From Methanomassiliicoccaceae archaeon UBA328 (GTDB taxonomy: Archaea > Thermoplasmatota > Thermoplasmata > Methanomassiliicoccales > Methanomethylophilaceae): DNA of 64,000 bases. Of the stretch, positions 26,294 through 34,697 are shown in pieces. The stretch lies in contig DAYM01000005.1 of the NCBI GenBank assembly GCA_002506905.1, positions 106,931-170,930 of the forward strand, given 5' to 3'. A model generated the notes under the pieces. The model was given only the letters and a program-made list of their open reading frames with translations. It was not told the DNA's origin and made no database searches. A program made the translations under genes and the position numbers. Within the stretch, counting starts at the first letter, position 1. Every line of letters starts with the position of its first letter.

Positions 26294-27847
26294 TCAGGAC
26301 ATGTCCAGGGGAACAGGAATCTCGGGTTCGAGAACGAACTTGAACACTGATTTGCCTTTGCCCTTGGAGAGATCTTTGATGGATGTGGGGATGTAATTCC
26401 TCTTTGTCGTCCTGTATATGACCTCGCTCAGTTCTCCGATGTAGAACCACACGAGAGATCTTCCGCCGGTACCGAGGAAAAGACTGTTCTCCATGGTGAT
26501 CGTGAGCGGAATGTAGGATTCCCTTGTGAACGTGGTCCCGAATACACTCTCGGTGCTGCAGATCGTGGTTATGTAGTTGTCTGCGTTGATCTCGGGGTTC
26601 TTCTTCATGAAGATCCGGGCGTATGATCTGCCCAGAGCCTCCTGGATAGGTCCGCTGTCGATTCCGGTGGCATCCAATACGACCATGAAATACTTGAAGA
26701 TCGACCTGTAGTAATACTTCGGATCATTGACGCATTCAAGCAGGATCTCCCTGATCTCACTGTATTCCTTGATGGTATCCTTCTTTCTGGACATCGCTTC
26801 CATGCCGTAGTTCCTGTAGACATTGGAACCCGGGATGGACCTGCCGGTGTAGATGATGCCGGCATTCTCGAGCTTGGTCAGGTTGGAGAATAGGGTGGAC
26901 TGTGAACCTCCCAGTTTCTTGTTGAGACCTTTGAGAGTGTCGGGATTGGCCGCCAGAGCCTCGATGATACTGATCTGGGCGGGGTTGTTGATCATTCTCG
27001 GACACTTGTCGCGGTCTATGGAGATGCAGAACTGTTCTGCGGTACCGCTGTTCTTTCTGATCCTGATAAGGCCGCTGTCTAAGAACATGTTCGTCGGAAC
27101 GGTCTTGTGTTCCGGAACGGGCTCTATCGTGAAAGTTATGGTATCGGCGGTGTTGGGGCCGTTACTGAGGATCATGTGAGGCTTTCCGGTCAATTCTTCG
27201 ACGACCGCACAGACCATTCCGATGGTTCCGCGGAACGAGGTCCCCGGATCCTTGGGCATCTCGTCGTAGAAGCGCATGCGAATGGTCAGCGGGTTGCTGG
27301 AGGTCTGTTCAAGATGGGGGCATCCTCCTTCTTCGAAGAATTTACCCAGGACCTTGCACGCATCGTCCTTGGTCTTGATGTTGTGTTCTTTGACCATCAG
27401 CTGTCCGAGCAGCCTTCCTACCCTTTCCACAAGAGGTCCGATATCGATACCGGTCTTCACGGCACTCGTACACGCGAATCCCACAAGGCTCCTGTAAAGG
27501 GCGACGCCTTCATACAGATTCTTCTCCAGGATGAGGTCCAGGAGTTTATCGTACTCCGGGTGCGTGTCACAGGAGACGAGGATCTTCAGAGAGATGTTGG
27601 TGTAGTAGACCTTTCTGCGATCTTCGGAATCCCTGTACGAGGCGATAAGTCTCTTTTCTTCGAGTTTGTTCGTGTTGAACAGTACTGTCGATACAGGGAG
27701 CTTGAGCTCTCTGGACAGTTCGGCCAGGGTCAGGTTGTTGTATTCGATCAACTTCATGATCTCCATACCGGTCTCGTTGTTCAGGCATTTGATTCCATCA
27801 TCGGTATAGAAGACACCGAATGATTTTCCTTTATCTTCTATTGACAT
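26294..27847 (-). CDS. Tandemly duplicated winged-helix regulator with sensor-like domains
   Basis: The protein of about 517 residues consists of two similar halves. Each half has a winged helix (first: LTLAELSRELKLPVSTVLFN; second: LKGLNKKLGGSQSTLFSN). Each is followed by a domain of about 150 residues with a shared YRS(L/I) helix and a TGID(I/S)GP motif (TGIDIGPLVERVGRLLGQ and TGIDSGPIQEALGRSYAR). The C-terminal domains look like ligand-binding sensors, perhaps V4R-like, but this is uncertain. Internal duplication would let one chain bind DNA like a dimer. ATG is preferred over an upstream GTG because AAGTGA precedes it. Confidence 0.65.
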   Translation of the reverse strand: MSIEDKGKSFGVFYTDDGIKCLNNETGMEIMKLIEYNNLTLAELSRELKLPVSTVLFNTNKLEEKRLIASYRDSEDRRKVYYTNISLKILVSCDTHPEYDKLLDLILEKNLYEGVALYRSLVGFACTSAVKTGIDIGPLVERVGRLLGQLMVKEHNIKTKDDACKVLGKFFEEGGCPHLEQTSSNPLTIRMRFYDEMPKDPGTSFRGTIGMVCAVVEELTGKPHMILSNGPNTADTITFTIEPVPEHKTVPTNMFLDSGLIRIRKNSGTAEQFCISIDRDKCPRMINNPAQISIIEALAANPDTLKGLNKKLGGSQSTLFSNLTKLENAGIIYTGRSIPGSNVYRNYGMEAMSRKKDTIKEYSEIREILLECVNDPKYYYRSIFKYFMVVLDATGIDSGPIQEALGRSYARIFMKKNPEINADNYITTICSTESVFGTTFTRESYIPLTITMENSLFLGTGGRSLVWFYIGELSEVIYRTTKRNYIPTSIKDLSKGKGKSVFKFVLEPEIPVPLDMS

Positions 27848-27977
27848 ACAATTCACTTCTAATGTTATTGAAAGATTTAAATTCTTTGAATCTGAAACTT
27901 AGATTACAAAATACAAACAATACAATTGAAAATGAACATATATACTTTTTCTTTATTCCCGTGTATTATTACTGATA

Positions 27978-29069
27978 TTGCTATCAGAACAATCCAAATA
28001 TGTAGACCTGATTGTGTCACTGATGCCCGGAGTACTGACGGATGATATTGTGGTCGTCAAGGACCAGAGAGAGGGATGCCAACTATTCAATAAAGGTAAT
28101 TTTGGCTATCCCATGAGGGGCGGCGGTACGCAGCTCGATCTGGTGGAGGCAGTATTCCTCGTAGAATGCGACAGACTGGAAGTGGAATACGAAGGCAGAA
28201 AGATGGCCTTCGACGACATGTTCAGTTATGCGTCGTCGGTCAGCGAGGGATTCGATATCAAATATCTCGTTTACAGAGATATAAGGCAGCGCGGTTTTGT
28301 CGTCAAACAGGAGACCGGCGGTTTTGATTTCTCCGTGTTCCCCCGCGGTTCCACAATGAGCAACTCCCGTCCGATCTACATGGTGCGCGCAGTATCAGAA
28401 AGGACCGCCTTGGACATCACGAAGTTCGCGGCCGAGATATCTCAGACGGAGAACCGCGGAAAAAAGCTTCTGTACGGGGTCGTGGACGAAGAAGGGGACC
28501 TGACATACTACATAATGTCCATGCAGGATCCCGTCGGCGATGTGTACGGGGAGGCGGAGAGATGTCTGAAAGGGACATTGATCAGCGACCGTGTGTTCGT
28601 ATTCTCGTCGGAGGATGCGGAAGAACTCCGCAAGGCAGGTTTCTACGGCAAGATGATGGAAGGCATCCTTCAGCTTTCGTTGATCGAAGGATGTTACCTC
28701 TGTTCCACAGGTCAATTGGAGATATCCTCGAATGACGGAACTCCCATGTCATATGGGGAACTGAGGGATTTCGGTACCAAGGTCCAGGACGAGTTCGATC
28801 TGCGCATGAAGGCTTTCGCAGACCTGAGGAAGCGCGGCCTGGTAGTGAAGACCGGTTTCAAGTACGGTACACATTTCAGGGTGTATGAGAGATCTCCGGA
28901 CGAGTGCCATGCCAGATATCTGGTCCATGCAGTTCCGGCATCGAAGGTCACGATGTGGCCGGAGATATCCAGGACGGTCAGGCTGTCCGGCGGTGTCAAG
29001 AAGGAGATCCTGTTCTGCCGCATCAGCGATATGGTGGAATATCTGGAATTCAAATGGTTCAGACCGTGA
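27978..29069 (+). CDS. endA: tRNA-splicing endonuclease (EndA, double-domain form)
   Basis: EndA removes introns from tRNA at bulge-helix-bulge motifs. The 363 residues contain two endonuclease units in tandem, the homodimeric form known in some Euryarchaeota. The second unit holds the catalytic site: YGTHFRVYE with the His at about 299, and a Lys at about 342 in SGGVKKEIL. The first unit is degenerate and structural. The start is TTG, and no ATG lies near the expected N-terminus. Its promoter must share the 120-bp AT-rich gap with the divergent regulator. Confidence 0.88.
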   Translation: MLSEQSKYVDLIVSLMPGVLTDDIVVVKDQREGCQLFNKGNFGYPMRGGGTQLDLVEAVFLVECDRLEVEYEGRKMAFDDMFSYASSVSEGFDIKYLVYRDIRQRGFVVKQETGGFDFSVFPRGSTMSNSRPIYMVRAVSERTALDITKFAAEISQTENRGKKLLYGVVDEEGDLTYYIMSMQDPVGDVYGEAERCLKGTLISDRVFVFSSEDAEELRKAGFYGKMMEGILQLSLIEGCYLCSTGQLEISSNDGTPMSYGELRDFGTKVQDEFDLRMKAFADLRKRGLVVKTGFKYGTHFRVYERSPDECHARYLVHAVPASKVTMWPEISRTVRLSGGVKKEILFCRISDMVEYLEFKWFRP

Positions 29070-29759
29070 TCACGGGTGGAACGGACATCTTTTTCCCAGG
29101 CATTGCCTGTTCCTTTCATGGAACGTACACGTCGGCACTTCGCATTTCATCTCGACGCCGAGTTTTTCGGTGATGAATTTCGATGCCGTCATCAGGGTCA
29201 GGAAAGAATCCCTTTTGCAACAGCGCGGGCCTCCGACCTCTGCGATGGCGGCAAGACATTTTGACGTCATGAGGTTGGACATCCCCCATGATCCCTCGGT
29301 CAAAGGCGTGGCTCCCGTGAGAACGCTGATGAACGTTCCCGCACTGACCGCCGAACCGCAGCATCCGTAGTTTCCGCAGACGCCTCCCGGAACTGCCGAC
29401 ATTCTGTCGCAGATCCTTATGATGGCGGCGGGAAGGTCGATATCGCCTCCGCAGTTGTGATATGCGGTCGCGAGTACGCATCCGACAAGAAGATGATGTT
29501 CCGGTCCGTGCATGTTAACGGAAGGGTCCTTCATGATTCCGATCGCCAATTCGATCGGATCTCTGATCTCCGACCCGAGACAGGTCTCCACAATGACGAC
29601 CTTGGCAGGAGCCTCATGGCACCGGTCGCAGACGAAATGTCCTTTCGGGCATCTGACGTCCGATATGAAATCCTTCCCGCAAACGGAACATACAGCCTTT
29701 TCCTTTTTTTCGGAATACACAAGTTCCTCGCCGCAGATAAGACAGCCTTCGGAGTGCAT
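29070..29759 (-). CDS. Cysteine-rich DUF5714-like protein with N-terminal zinc ribbons
   Basis: Residues 1-50 hold zinc-binding pairs (CLICGEE, CSVCGKD, CDRCH). The rest resembles the DUF5714 family, with conserved blocks GPEHHLLVGCVLATAY, PGGVCGNYGCCG, GPRCCKRDS and a final CTFHERNRQCLGKRCPF. At least 19 Cys are present, which suggests a metal or cluster site. In other organisms the domain is found with radical SAM or methyl-transfer proteins, but its reaction is unknown. It is convergent with endA and lies downstream of the TFB terminator. Confidence 0.6.
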   Translation of the reverse strand: MHSEGCLICGEELVYSEKKEKAVCSVCGKDFISDVRCPKGHFVCDRCHEAPAKVVIVETCLGSEIRDPIELAIGIMKDPSVNMHGPEHHLLVGCVLATAYHNCGGDIDLPAAIIRICDRMSAVPGGVCGNYGCCGSAVSAGTFISVLTGATPLTEGSWGMSNLMTSKCLAAIAEVGGPRCCKRDSFLTLMTASKFITEKLGVEMKCEVPTCTFHERNRQCLGKRCPFHP

Positions 29760-29790
29760 GGACCGTCAATGGCAATGATAAATAAAAAAG

Positions 29791-29806
29791 GCGGGCCGAA
29801 GCCCGC
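29791..29806 (-). terminator. Intrinsic-type terminator with UUCG loop after TFB
   Basis: On the minus strand GCGGGC-TTCG-GCCCGC is followed by CTTTTTTATTT. It lies seven bases after the tfb stop. The C(UUCG)G loop is the most stable tetraloop type. Confidence 0.8.
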
Positions 29807-29813
29807 ATGAGTT

Positions 29814-30746
29814 TCAAAGCTGGATCTCGATACCGAGTTTCTCGGTGAGTTCCTTGTATCTGTTCCTGATGGTGACCTCTGTCACACCGGCAACATCCGC
29901 GACCTCTCTCTGGGTCCTGCGCTCGTTGCACAGGATCGACGAGATATAGATCGCCGCCGCGGCCACACCGGTAGGTCCGCGTCCCGAGGTAAGTTCCTTC
30001 TCGGACGCATCCTTGAGGATCTCCGCGGCCTTGCTCTGGACCTCTCCGCTGAGCTTCAGTTCGGAGCAGAACCTCTGGACGTAGTCCTGGGGTTTTGTGG
30101 GCATGAGCTTCAGTTTCAGTTCGCGCGTCATGAAACGGTACGTACGCCCGATCTCTTTCCTTCCCACACGGCTGGATCCTGCGACCTCATCGAGTGTTCT
30201 GGGGACACCGCACTGTCTGCACGCCGCGTACAGCGATGCTGCCACGACACCTTCGATCGACCTTCCCCTGATGAGGTTCTTGTTGACCGCTTTCCTGTAG
30301 ATCATAGCAGCTGTTTCCCTGACGTTCCTGGGCAGTCCCATTGTGGACGCCATTCTGTCCAACTCGGACAGGGCGAATGCAAGGTTCCTCTCGGTAGCAT
30401 TGGATACACGGATCCTTCTCTGCCACTTTCTCAGCCTGTACAGCTGGGCTCTGTTCCTGGTAGGGATGCTCTTTCCGTAGCTGTCCTTGTTCTTCCAGGA
30501 GATCTCTGTCGAAAGTCCCTTGTCATGGATGGTATAGGTCATGGGGGCACCGGTACGGGCTCTTTTCTCGCCCTGTTCCACATCAAATGCTCTCCATTCC
30601 GGACCTTGGTCTATGAACTGGTCGTCCAAAACAAGTCCGCAGTCCTCGCACAGGAGCTCTCCTCTCTCGTAATCACGTACGAGGTGGTGGCTTCCGCATT
30701 CGGGACAGACCTCAATTTCTTCTGTTCCTTCTTTTACCTTTACCAT
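29814..30746 (-). CDS. tfb: Transcription initiation factor TFB (TFIIB homologue)
   Basis: TFB bridges TBP-bound promoters and RNA polymerase. The N-terminal zinc ribbon is [10 protein letters not shown]...CEDCG (about residues 14-37), followed by the B-reader/linker with [21 protein letters not shown]. Two cyclin-like repeats (about 120-205 and 215-300) complete the protein. Its length of 310 residues is standard. The gene follows gar1 with a 35-base overlap, a pairing common in archaea. Confidence 0.96.
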   Translation of the reverse strand: MVKVKEGTEEIEVCPECGSHHLVRDYERGELLCEDCGLVLDDQFIDQGPEWRAFDVEQGEKRARTGAPMTYTIHDKGLSTEISWKNKDSYGKSIPTRNRAQLYRLRKWQRRIRVSNATERNLAFALSELDRMASTMGLPRNVRETAAMIYRKAVNKNLIRGRSIEGVVAASLYAACRQCGVPRTLDEVAGSSRVGRKEIGRTYRFMTRELKLKLMPTKPQDYVQRFCSELKLSGEVQSKAAEILKDASEKELTSGRGPTGVAAAAIYISSILCNERRTQREVADVAGVTEVTIRNRYKELTEKLGIEIQL

Positions 30747-30984
30747 TTTGGGTTCCTCTTGTTGTGAAGTATAGTGGTTTGTTCTTCAGTCCCATCCCTG
30801 CCGTTTTGTCATCCAGCTGGACAGACACATAAGGTTCATCGACAGGTCCGAAGATGCGTTTCACGTTTCCGACCTTCTTTTCTCTGCGATCGAAGACGGG
30901 ATCGCCGATCTCCGGAAGTTTTTCACTCCTAACGACAGCCTTGCCGTCCGAAGTCGTTTCTTCCACAGTTCCAAGCAATTCCAT
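30712..30984 (-). CDS. gar1: H/ACA ribonucleoprotein subunit Gar1
   Basis: Gar1 is a core protein of the pseudouridylation RNP, with Cbf5, Nop10 and L7Ae. The 90-residue sequence has the beta-barrel pattern [22 protein letters not shown] and the family PYVSV strand, and ends in a basic tail (KGKRRNRRN). It overlaps tfb by 35 bases and is the first gene of the pair. GTATATAAC at about 31010-31018 on the minus strand is its likely TATA box. Confidence 0.88.
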   Translation of the reverse strand: MELLGTVEETTSDGKAVVRSEKLPEIGDPVFDRREKKVGNVKRIFGPVDEPYVSVQLDDKTAGMGLKNKPLYFTTRGTQNGKGKRRNRRN

Positions 30985-31289
30985 TTCTTTACCTCAAAAA
31001 TAGGTCTTAGTTATATACGCGCTTAGTTATACTCTGTATATATACTTTTTGGATATCTTTATTAACAAAATGACATTAGTATTTTATGTTAATCACTTTG
31101 AACGGGCAATTATGTAATTTGTGTGGACGGCGCATCCATCTATGCTGGCTGTTAACCGGTGTTACATACAATGACGCGGGCGATCGGGGTTTTTTAACGG
31201 CATTTACTGACCCAAGGTTTAATAATGCCAATAGTCTATCACGTGCCAGTTTCATTCGTAATGAATGTTAGAAAAACGGAGGCAAAAAA
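30985..31289. other. Gene-free interval with promoters and a repeated CTTAGTTATA
   Basis: No convincing gene is seen in this interval. It contains CTTAGTTATA twice (31006-31015 and 31022-31031), TATA-like motifs for the divergent gar1 gene, and a second AT-rich promoter-like region for the plus strand (31035-31045). A 61-codon frame (31086-31271) lacks a ribosome binding site and family likeness. A GATCGGGGTTTTTT stretch near 31183 could end a short RNA, but no clear stem is visible. Confidence 0.4.
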
Positions 31290-31592
31290 ATGGATATCTG
31301 GAGTTTCCTTACACTCGTCATCCTTGTTTTCAGCATCGTGATGATGATAGCGGGAATATTCTCGGCCTATTTCGGTGCAGGGAAAAACAGGATGTACGGC
31401 GGCATCATCTTTGCAGTCGGTCTCGTTGCAGGCCTGGTCTGGTCCTACCTCACTATCTGGAGCGGCATCTCGCCCTTCTGTGACGTTGAAGTATGGGATG
31501 TCATGTACAATGCACTCATCGATCTTATCGGTGTACTGATCGGAGCACTTGTTGCGGTCGGTATTTTCCTGGTCGTTGTGCTTAAGAGTTAA
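31290..31592 (+). CDS. 100-residue membrane protein
   Basis: The protein has three hydrophobic helices (about residues 4-27, 36-55 and 73-97) and few charges. No family is recognised. CGGAGG lies seven bases before the ATG, a strong ribosome binding site. GGTTTAATAAT about 70 bases upstream may be its TATA box. A terminator hairpin follows the stop, so it is a single-gene unit ahead of purE. Confidence 0.6.
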   Translation: MDIWSFLTLVILVFSIVMMIAGIFSAYFGAGKNRMYGGIIFAVGLVAGLVWSYLTIWSGISPFCDVEVWDVMYNALIDLIGVLIGALVAVGIFLVVVLKS

Positions 31593-31597
31593 ACACA

Positions 31598-31615
31598 GAG
31601 GGGGTAAAACCCCTC
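31598..31615 (+). terminator. Terminator hairpin after the 100-residue membrane protein
   Basis: GAGGGG-GTAAAA-CCCCTC begins six bases after the stop codon and is followed by an AT-rich stretch (GCAAATATCTTTA). Confidence 0.6.
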
Positions 31616-31682
31616 GCAAATATCTTTATCACACTTTCTGTCAACGCTGATTATTTATGCTTCGATTCTGTCAGGCGTCTTA

Positions 31683-32162
31683 ATGCCTAAAGTTTCTATC
31701 ATTATGGGAAGCAAAAGCGACCTTCCGGTTGCGGAGAAGGCCATTGCTATCCTGAGAAGGTTCGATGTCGATTTCGACATAGCCGTCGCTTCCGCACACA
31801 GGACCCCCAAGAGGGTCGAGGAGATAGTCACTTCATGCGGTGCAGATGTTTTCATTTCCATCGCTGGTCTGTCCGCGGCACTTCCCGGCGTGATCGCTTC
31901 ATTCACTTGCAAGCCGGTCATCGGAGTGCCTGTAAGCGGAAAGCTGAATTATGATGCCCTGCTGTCGATAGTGCAGATGCCCCCGGGAATACCGGTCGCG
32001 GCGGTCGGATTGGACCGCGGGGACAATGCTGCCGTACTTGCGGTAGAGATGCTTGCGATGACCGACGAGAGGTTATCAAAGGCATTGGCCGATCACAGAA
32101 AGGAACAGGCTGACAAGGTCGCGGCAGATTCGGAACAGGTGATTAAAGATGTTGGGTGTTGA
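31683..32162 (+). CDS. purE: N5-carboxyaminoimidazole ribonucleotide mutase PurE
   Basis: PurE acts in purine synthesis on carboxylated aminoimidazole ribonucleotide. The N-terminus [20 protein letters not shown], the [11 protein letters not shown] motif with the catalytic His, and the [10 protein letters not shown] loop are all present. The length of 159 residues matches the class I enzyme. The 3' end overlaps the GMP synthase gene by 14 bases, linking two purine genes. AT-rich promoter-like DNA lies just upstream and the leader is very short. Confidence 0.93.
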   Translation: MPKVSIIMGSKSDLPVAEKAIAILRRFDVDFDIAVASAHRTPKRVEEIVTSCGADVFISIAGLSAALPGVIASFTCKPVIGVPVSGKLNYDALLSIVQMPPGIPVAAVGLDRGDNAAVLAVEMLAMTDERLSKALADHRKEQADKVAADSEQVIKDVGC

Positions 32163-33096
32163 GGATTTCGTCAACGAGGCAATAGAGGACATTAAGTCCA
32201 AGATTACCGGAAAGGCTATCATTGCCTGCTCCGGAGGTGTGGACAGCATGGTCGCTGCCACGCTTACAAGCAAAGCTATCGGAGACAGGCTTCTAGCCGT
32301 CTACGTGGACAACGGACTTATGAGAAAGGGCGAGACCGATGAGGTCCGCACCATGATGGAACACATGGGTATCAATTTCAAGATCGCCGATGCGGGAGAG
32401 CAGTTCTTTGCCGCACTCAAAGGCGTGACCGATCCCGAACAGAAGAGGAAGATCATCGGAGAGAAGTTCATCAGGGTGTTCGAGGCCGAGGCCAGATCTT
32501 TCGGGGCAGACACACTCGTTCAGGGAACTATCGCTCCCGACTGGATCGAGTCCGGGGACGGTGTCCGCGACACGATCAAATCCCATCACAATGTGGGAGG
32601 ATTGCCCAAGGACCTCGGAATGGCACTTGTAGAGCCCCTCAGAGATCTGTACAAGGATGAGGTCAGGGATGTTGCCAGGTTCCTCGGTGTAGAAGCATCG
32701 GAGAGACAGCCCTTCCCCGGACCGGCCCTTGCGGTCAGGTGTCTCGGCGAAGTGACTCCCGAGAACATCGAGATCGTCCGTGAGGCATGTTTCATCGTCG
32801 AAGACGAGATCAGGAAGGCGGCAGCGGCAGGAAAGATGCCCCTCCCGTGGCAGTATTTCGCAGCGCTCCTCCCCACAAGGTCTGTCGGGGTCCAGGGAGA
32901 CAGAAGGGCGTACGGAAGGACCATTGTCATCCGTGCGGTCGAATCCGTCGACGGAATGACCGCCACTTATGCCAAGATCCCCATGGATGTCTTGGATGTC
33001 ATGGCCACCCGTATCACCAACGAGATGAAGAGCCAGGTCAACCGTGTTGTCTACGACATCACGAACAAGCCCCCGTCCACCATCGAGTGGGAATGA
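32149..33096 (+). CDS. guaAB: GMP synthase subunit B (ATP pyrophosphatase)
   Basis: It adenylates XMP for amination to GMP, using ammonia from the separate glutaminase subunit. The PP-loop motif is [11 protein letters not shown] (about residues 24-34). The XMP-binding and dimer region includes [12 protein letters not shown] and ends with KPPSTIEWE, the invariant C-terminus. Its 315 residues match archaeal subunit B. A hairpin and a new promoter separate it from subunit A, so the two may be expressed separately. Confidence 0.96.
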   Translation: MLGVEDFVNEAIEDIKSKITGKAIIACSGGVDSMVAATLTSKAIGDRLLAVYVDNGLMRKGETDEVRTMMEHMGINFKIADAGEQFFAALKGVTDPEQKRKIIGEKFIRVFEAEARSFGADTLVQGTIAPDWIESGDGVRDTIKSHHNVGGLPKDLGMALVEPLRDLYKDEVRDVARFLGVEASERQPFPGPALAVRCLGEVTPENIEIVREACFIVEDEIRKAAAAGKMPLPWQYFAALLPTRSVGVQGDRRAYGRTIVIRAVESVDGMTATYAKIPMDVLDVMATRITNEMKSQVNRVVYDITNKPPSTIEWE

Positions 33097-33105
33097 ATTT
33101 CTTTA

Positions 33106-33120
33106 CCGGGCTCTGCCCGG
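33106..33120 (+). terminator. Hairpin between the two GMP synthase genes
   Basis: CCGGGC-TCT-GCCCGG lies nine bases after the stop of subunit B and before the TATA box of subunit A. Confidence 0.6.
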
Positions 33121-33128
33121 CCAATTAT

Positions 33129-33138
33129 TTCTATATAT
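33129..33138 (+). promoter_or_regulatory. TATA box of the GMP synthase glutaminase gene
   Basis: TTCTATATAT is centred about 26 bases before the ATG of subunit A. This spacing would give a leaderless or nearly leaderless transcript. No ribosome binding site is seen before that ATG. Confidence 0.5.
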
Positions 33139-33159
33139 GTTCAGTCTTATCATCCTTTG

Positions 33160-33735
33160 ATGAAAGTATATGTCGTTGACAACGGAGGTCAGTGGACCCA
33201 CCGTGAATGGCGCGTTCTGAAATACCTGAAGGTCGAGACCAAGATCGTACCGAACAACACACCGTTCGACGATCTCAAAGACCTTGACGGATTGGTATTG
33301 TCCGGAGGGGCACCCCGTGTGGCTACCGACGCGAATCTCATGGGAAACAACGGCGTATATTTGGAAAGGGCGGAGTATCCGATCATGGGGATCTGCGCGG
33401 GAATGCAGTTCCTGTCAGAATTCTTCGGCGGACAGCTCGGTCCGAGCGAAGTGCCCGAATTCGGCCACGTCGGTCTGAAGGTCCTCGATCACGATGATCT
33501 TTTCAAGGGACTTCCGGACGAGTTCAATGTCTGGGCATCCCACAACGATGAGGTCAAGAAGGTCCCCGAAGGATTCAAGGTCACGGCCACATCGCCTACG
33601 TGTCCCGTAGAAGGGGTAACATGTCTTACCCGTCCGATATTCGGTGTGCAGTTCCATCCTGAGGTGGAGAACACGGAGAACGGACCTCAGATATTCCAGA
33701 ACTTCCTGGACATCATAGAGAAACACGATTATTGA
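33160..33735 (+). CDS. guaAA: GMP synthase subunit A (glutamine amidotransferase)
   Basis: A class I glutaminase that supplies ammonia to subunit B. The nucleophile is in GICAGMQFL (Cys at about 76), and the His-Glu pair is in VQFHPEVENT. The length of 191 residues fits the stand-alone archaeal subunit. The ATG is preceded by a TTG but no Shine-Dalgarno site, in agreement with a leaderless transcript. A strong hairpin follows the stop. Confidence 0.94.
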   Translation: MKVYVVDNGGQWTHREWRVLKYLKVETKIVPNNTPFDDLKDLDGLVLSGGAPRVATDANLMGNNGVYLERAEYPIMGICAGMQFLSEFFGGQLGPSEVPEFGHVGLKVLDHDDLFKGLPDEFNVWASHNDEVKKVPEGFKVTATSPTCPVEGVTCLTRPIFGVQFHPEVENTENGPQIFQNFLDIIEKHDY

Positions 33736-33741
33736 AGCAAT

Positions 33742-33773
33742 GGAAGGTGCACGCGGTATACGTGCACCGTTCC
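33742..33773. terminator. Long hairpin between convergent genes
   Basis: GGTGCACG and CGTGCACC form a perfect eight-bp stem around CGGTATA. GGAA and TTCC extend it after a bulged base. It lies between the stops of the glutaminase subunit and the UPF0147 gene and can serve both strands. Confidence 0.6.
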
Positions 33774-33787
33774 GTAAAATTTGTAAA

Positions 33788-34045
33788 TCAGTTTTTAGAC
33801 TGCCCGATGACTTCGAGCTGGCTCATGATGTTGTATATCAATGTCCTGCCGTGCATGGGTATGTTGGGATCGTTGGCGAGATCGTCTAAGATAGACAGTG
33901 CTCCGCCTGCGCGGACATCGATAGGCTCTTTTCCCATGAGTTTTGTTTTGGCGTCCGCCGCTCCTTTTCTGATGTTCCTGGGGACCGATGTGTCCTCTGC
34001 CAGCATATCCAATGCATCTGCTACCTGTCTGATCTTATCTGCCAT
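33788..34045 (-). CDS. UPF0147 family protein
   Basis: This small all-helical protein of 85 residues belongs to a conserved archaeal family of unknown function. The core VADALDMLAEDTSVPRNIRK and NDPNIPMHGRTLIYNI is characteristic. The ATG is chosen because GGTGATT precedes it. It lies 12 bases downstream of a 54-residue protein gene, so the two form an operon. Confidence 0.82.
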   Translation of the reverse strand: MADKIRQVADALDMLAEDTSVPRNIRKGAADAKTKLMGKEPIDVRAGGALSILDDLANDPNIPMHGRTLIYNIMSQLEVIGQSKN

Positions 34046-34057
34046 ATTAATCACCAC

Positions 34058-34222
34058 TCAGATCGTTTCGAACTCTTCCTGGAGGTCGCTGACGAGCTGT
34101 TCCAAGACCTCTTCGAAGTTGGGGGATTTGTATTCTCTGACACCGCCGAGATCGCTCTGAATCCTAGCGACGATATTATTATTTTCTTTGACCAATTCAA
34201 CATTACACAAAATCTCTTCCAT
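34058..34222 (-). CDS. 54-residue acidic helical protein
   Basis: The frame starts MEEILCNVELVKENN and ends QEEFETI, rich in Glu, Asn and Val. It has no membrane segment. GGGGTGAAAG lies just before the ATG as a strong ribosome binding site. The spacing to UPF0147 is 12 bases, so they are likely co-transcribed. The coding pattern is good, with few rare codons. No family is recognised, and a partner role with UPF0147 is only suggested by position. Confidence 0.6.
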   Translation of the reverse strand: MEEILCNVELVKENNNIVARIQSDLGGVREYKSPNFEEVLEQLVSDLQEEFETI

Positions 34223-34349
34223 GACTTTCACCCCGGAGATTACACGTTCCGAATCGGTAACTTGTATATATATTTCCCTCCTAAATATTTTTTAAAAATT
34301 CGTTTTTGCATTGAATATTGAAATCCGAGGCGCAAACTTTACCGTAACC

Positions 34350-34361
34350 TTTATAATAGGC
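34350..34361 (+). promoter_or_regulatory. TATA box of the secE-spt5-L11 operon
   Basis: CTTTATAATAGG matches the archaeal TATA consensus. It would place the transcript start near 34378, giving a leader of about 80 bases that contains the hairpin at 34381-34413. Confidence 0.6.
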
Positions 34362-34380
34362 ATCCTTTTTAGGGAGAGTA

Positions 34381-34413
34381 CTCAAGTGTTGCCCTCTAGT
34401 GGTAACGCAAGAG
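34381..34413 (+). promoter_or_regulatory. Structured leader hairpin of the secE operon
   Basis: GTGTTGCC and GGTAACGC pair over eight bp around the loop CTCTAGT. A symmetric AA/AA internal loop and an outer CTC/GAG stem extend it. The element sits at the predicted 5' end of the mRNA, about 46 bases before the secE start. A regulatory protein site is likely but unproven. Confidence 0.5.
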
Positions 34414-34459
34414 ACAAAAAACGTCCCGCATTCACATGCTGGACAGTGGAAGGAGTAAC

Positions 34460-34681
34460 ATGAGCATAGAGAACAAAGCGGAGGATTTCCAGAGCAATGT
34501 CGAATCCAAAGTCGGCGGCCTCGGCAAGGGAAAATACGGAAGGATCCTCAAGATGGCCCGTACGCCTACCAGGGAAGAGTACAAGAAGACATGCTATATC
34601 GCAGCACTCGGTATGCTGATCCTCGGTGCGGTCGGATTCGCAATCTACTGGCTTATGATCTATCTTCCCAACTATTTCTGA
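34460..34681 (+). CDS. secE: Preprotein translocase subunit SecE (Sec61-gamma)
   Basis: SecE clamps the SecY channel in the cell membrane. The 73-residue protein has an amphipathic helix (RTPTREEYKKTCYIAAL) followed by one membrane helix at the C-terminus, the Sec61-gamma plan. GGAGTAAC before the ATG sets the start, and an upstream in-frame ATG lacks such a site. It is the first gene of the secE-spt5-rpl11 group, an arrangement conserved in archaea. Confidence 0.9.
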   Translation: MSIENKAEDFQSNVESKVGGLGKGKYGRILKMARTPTREEYKKTCYIAALGMLILGAVGFAIYWLMIYLPNYF

Positions 34682-34697
34682 ACGGAGTGTTTGAAAG

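Noticed and set aside
31086..31271. 61-codon frame in the gap between gar1 and a membrane protein gene
   Set aside because: It has no ribosome binding site, no recognisable pattern and an odd composition. It is more likely chance.
34230..34270. Possible tRNA T-loop (GTTCCGAATC)
   Set aside because: No matching acceptor, D or anticodon arms could be found around it.
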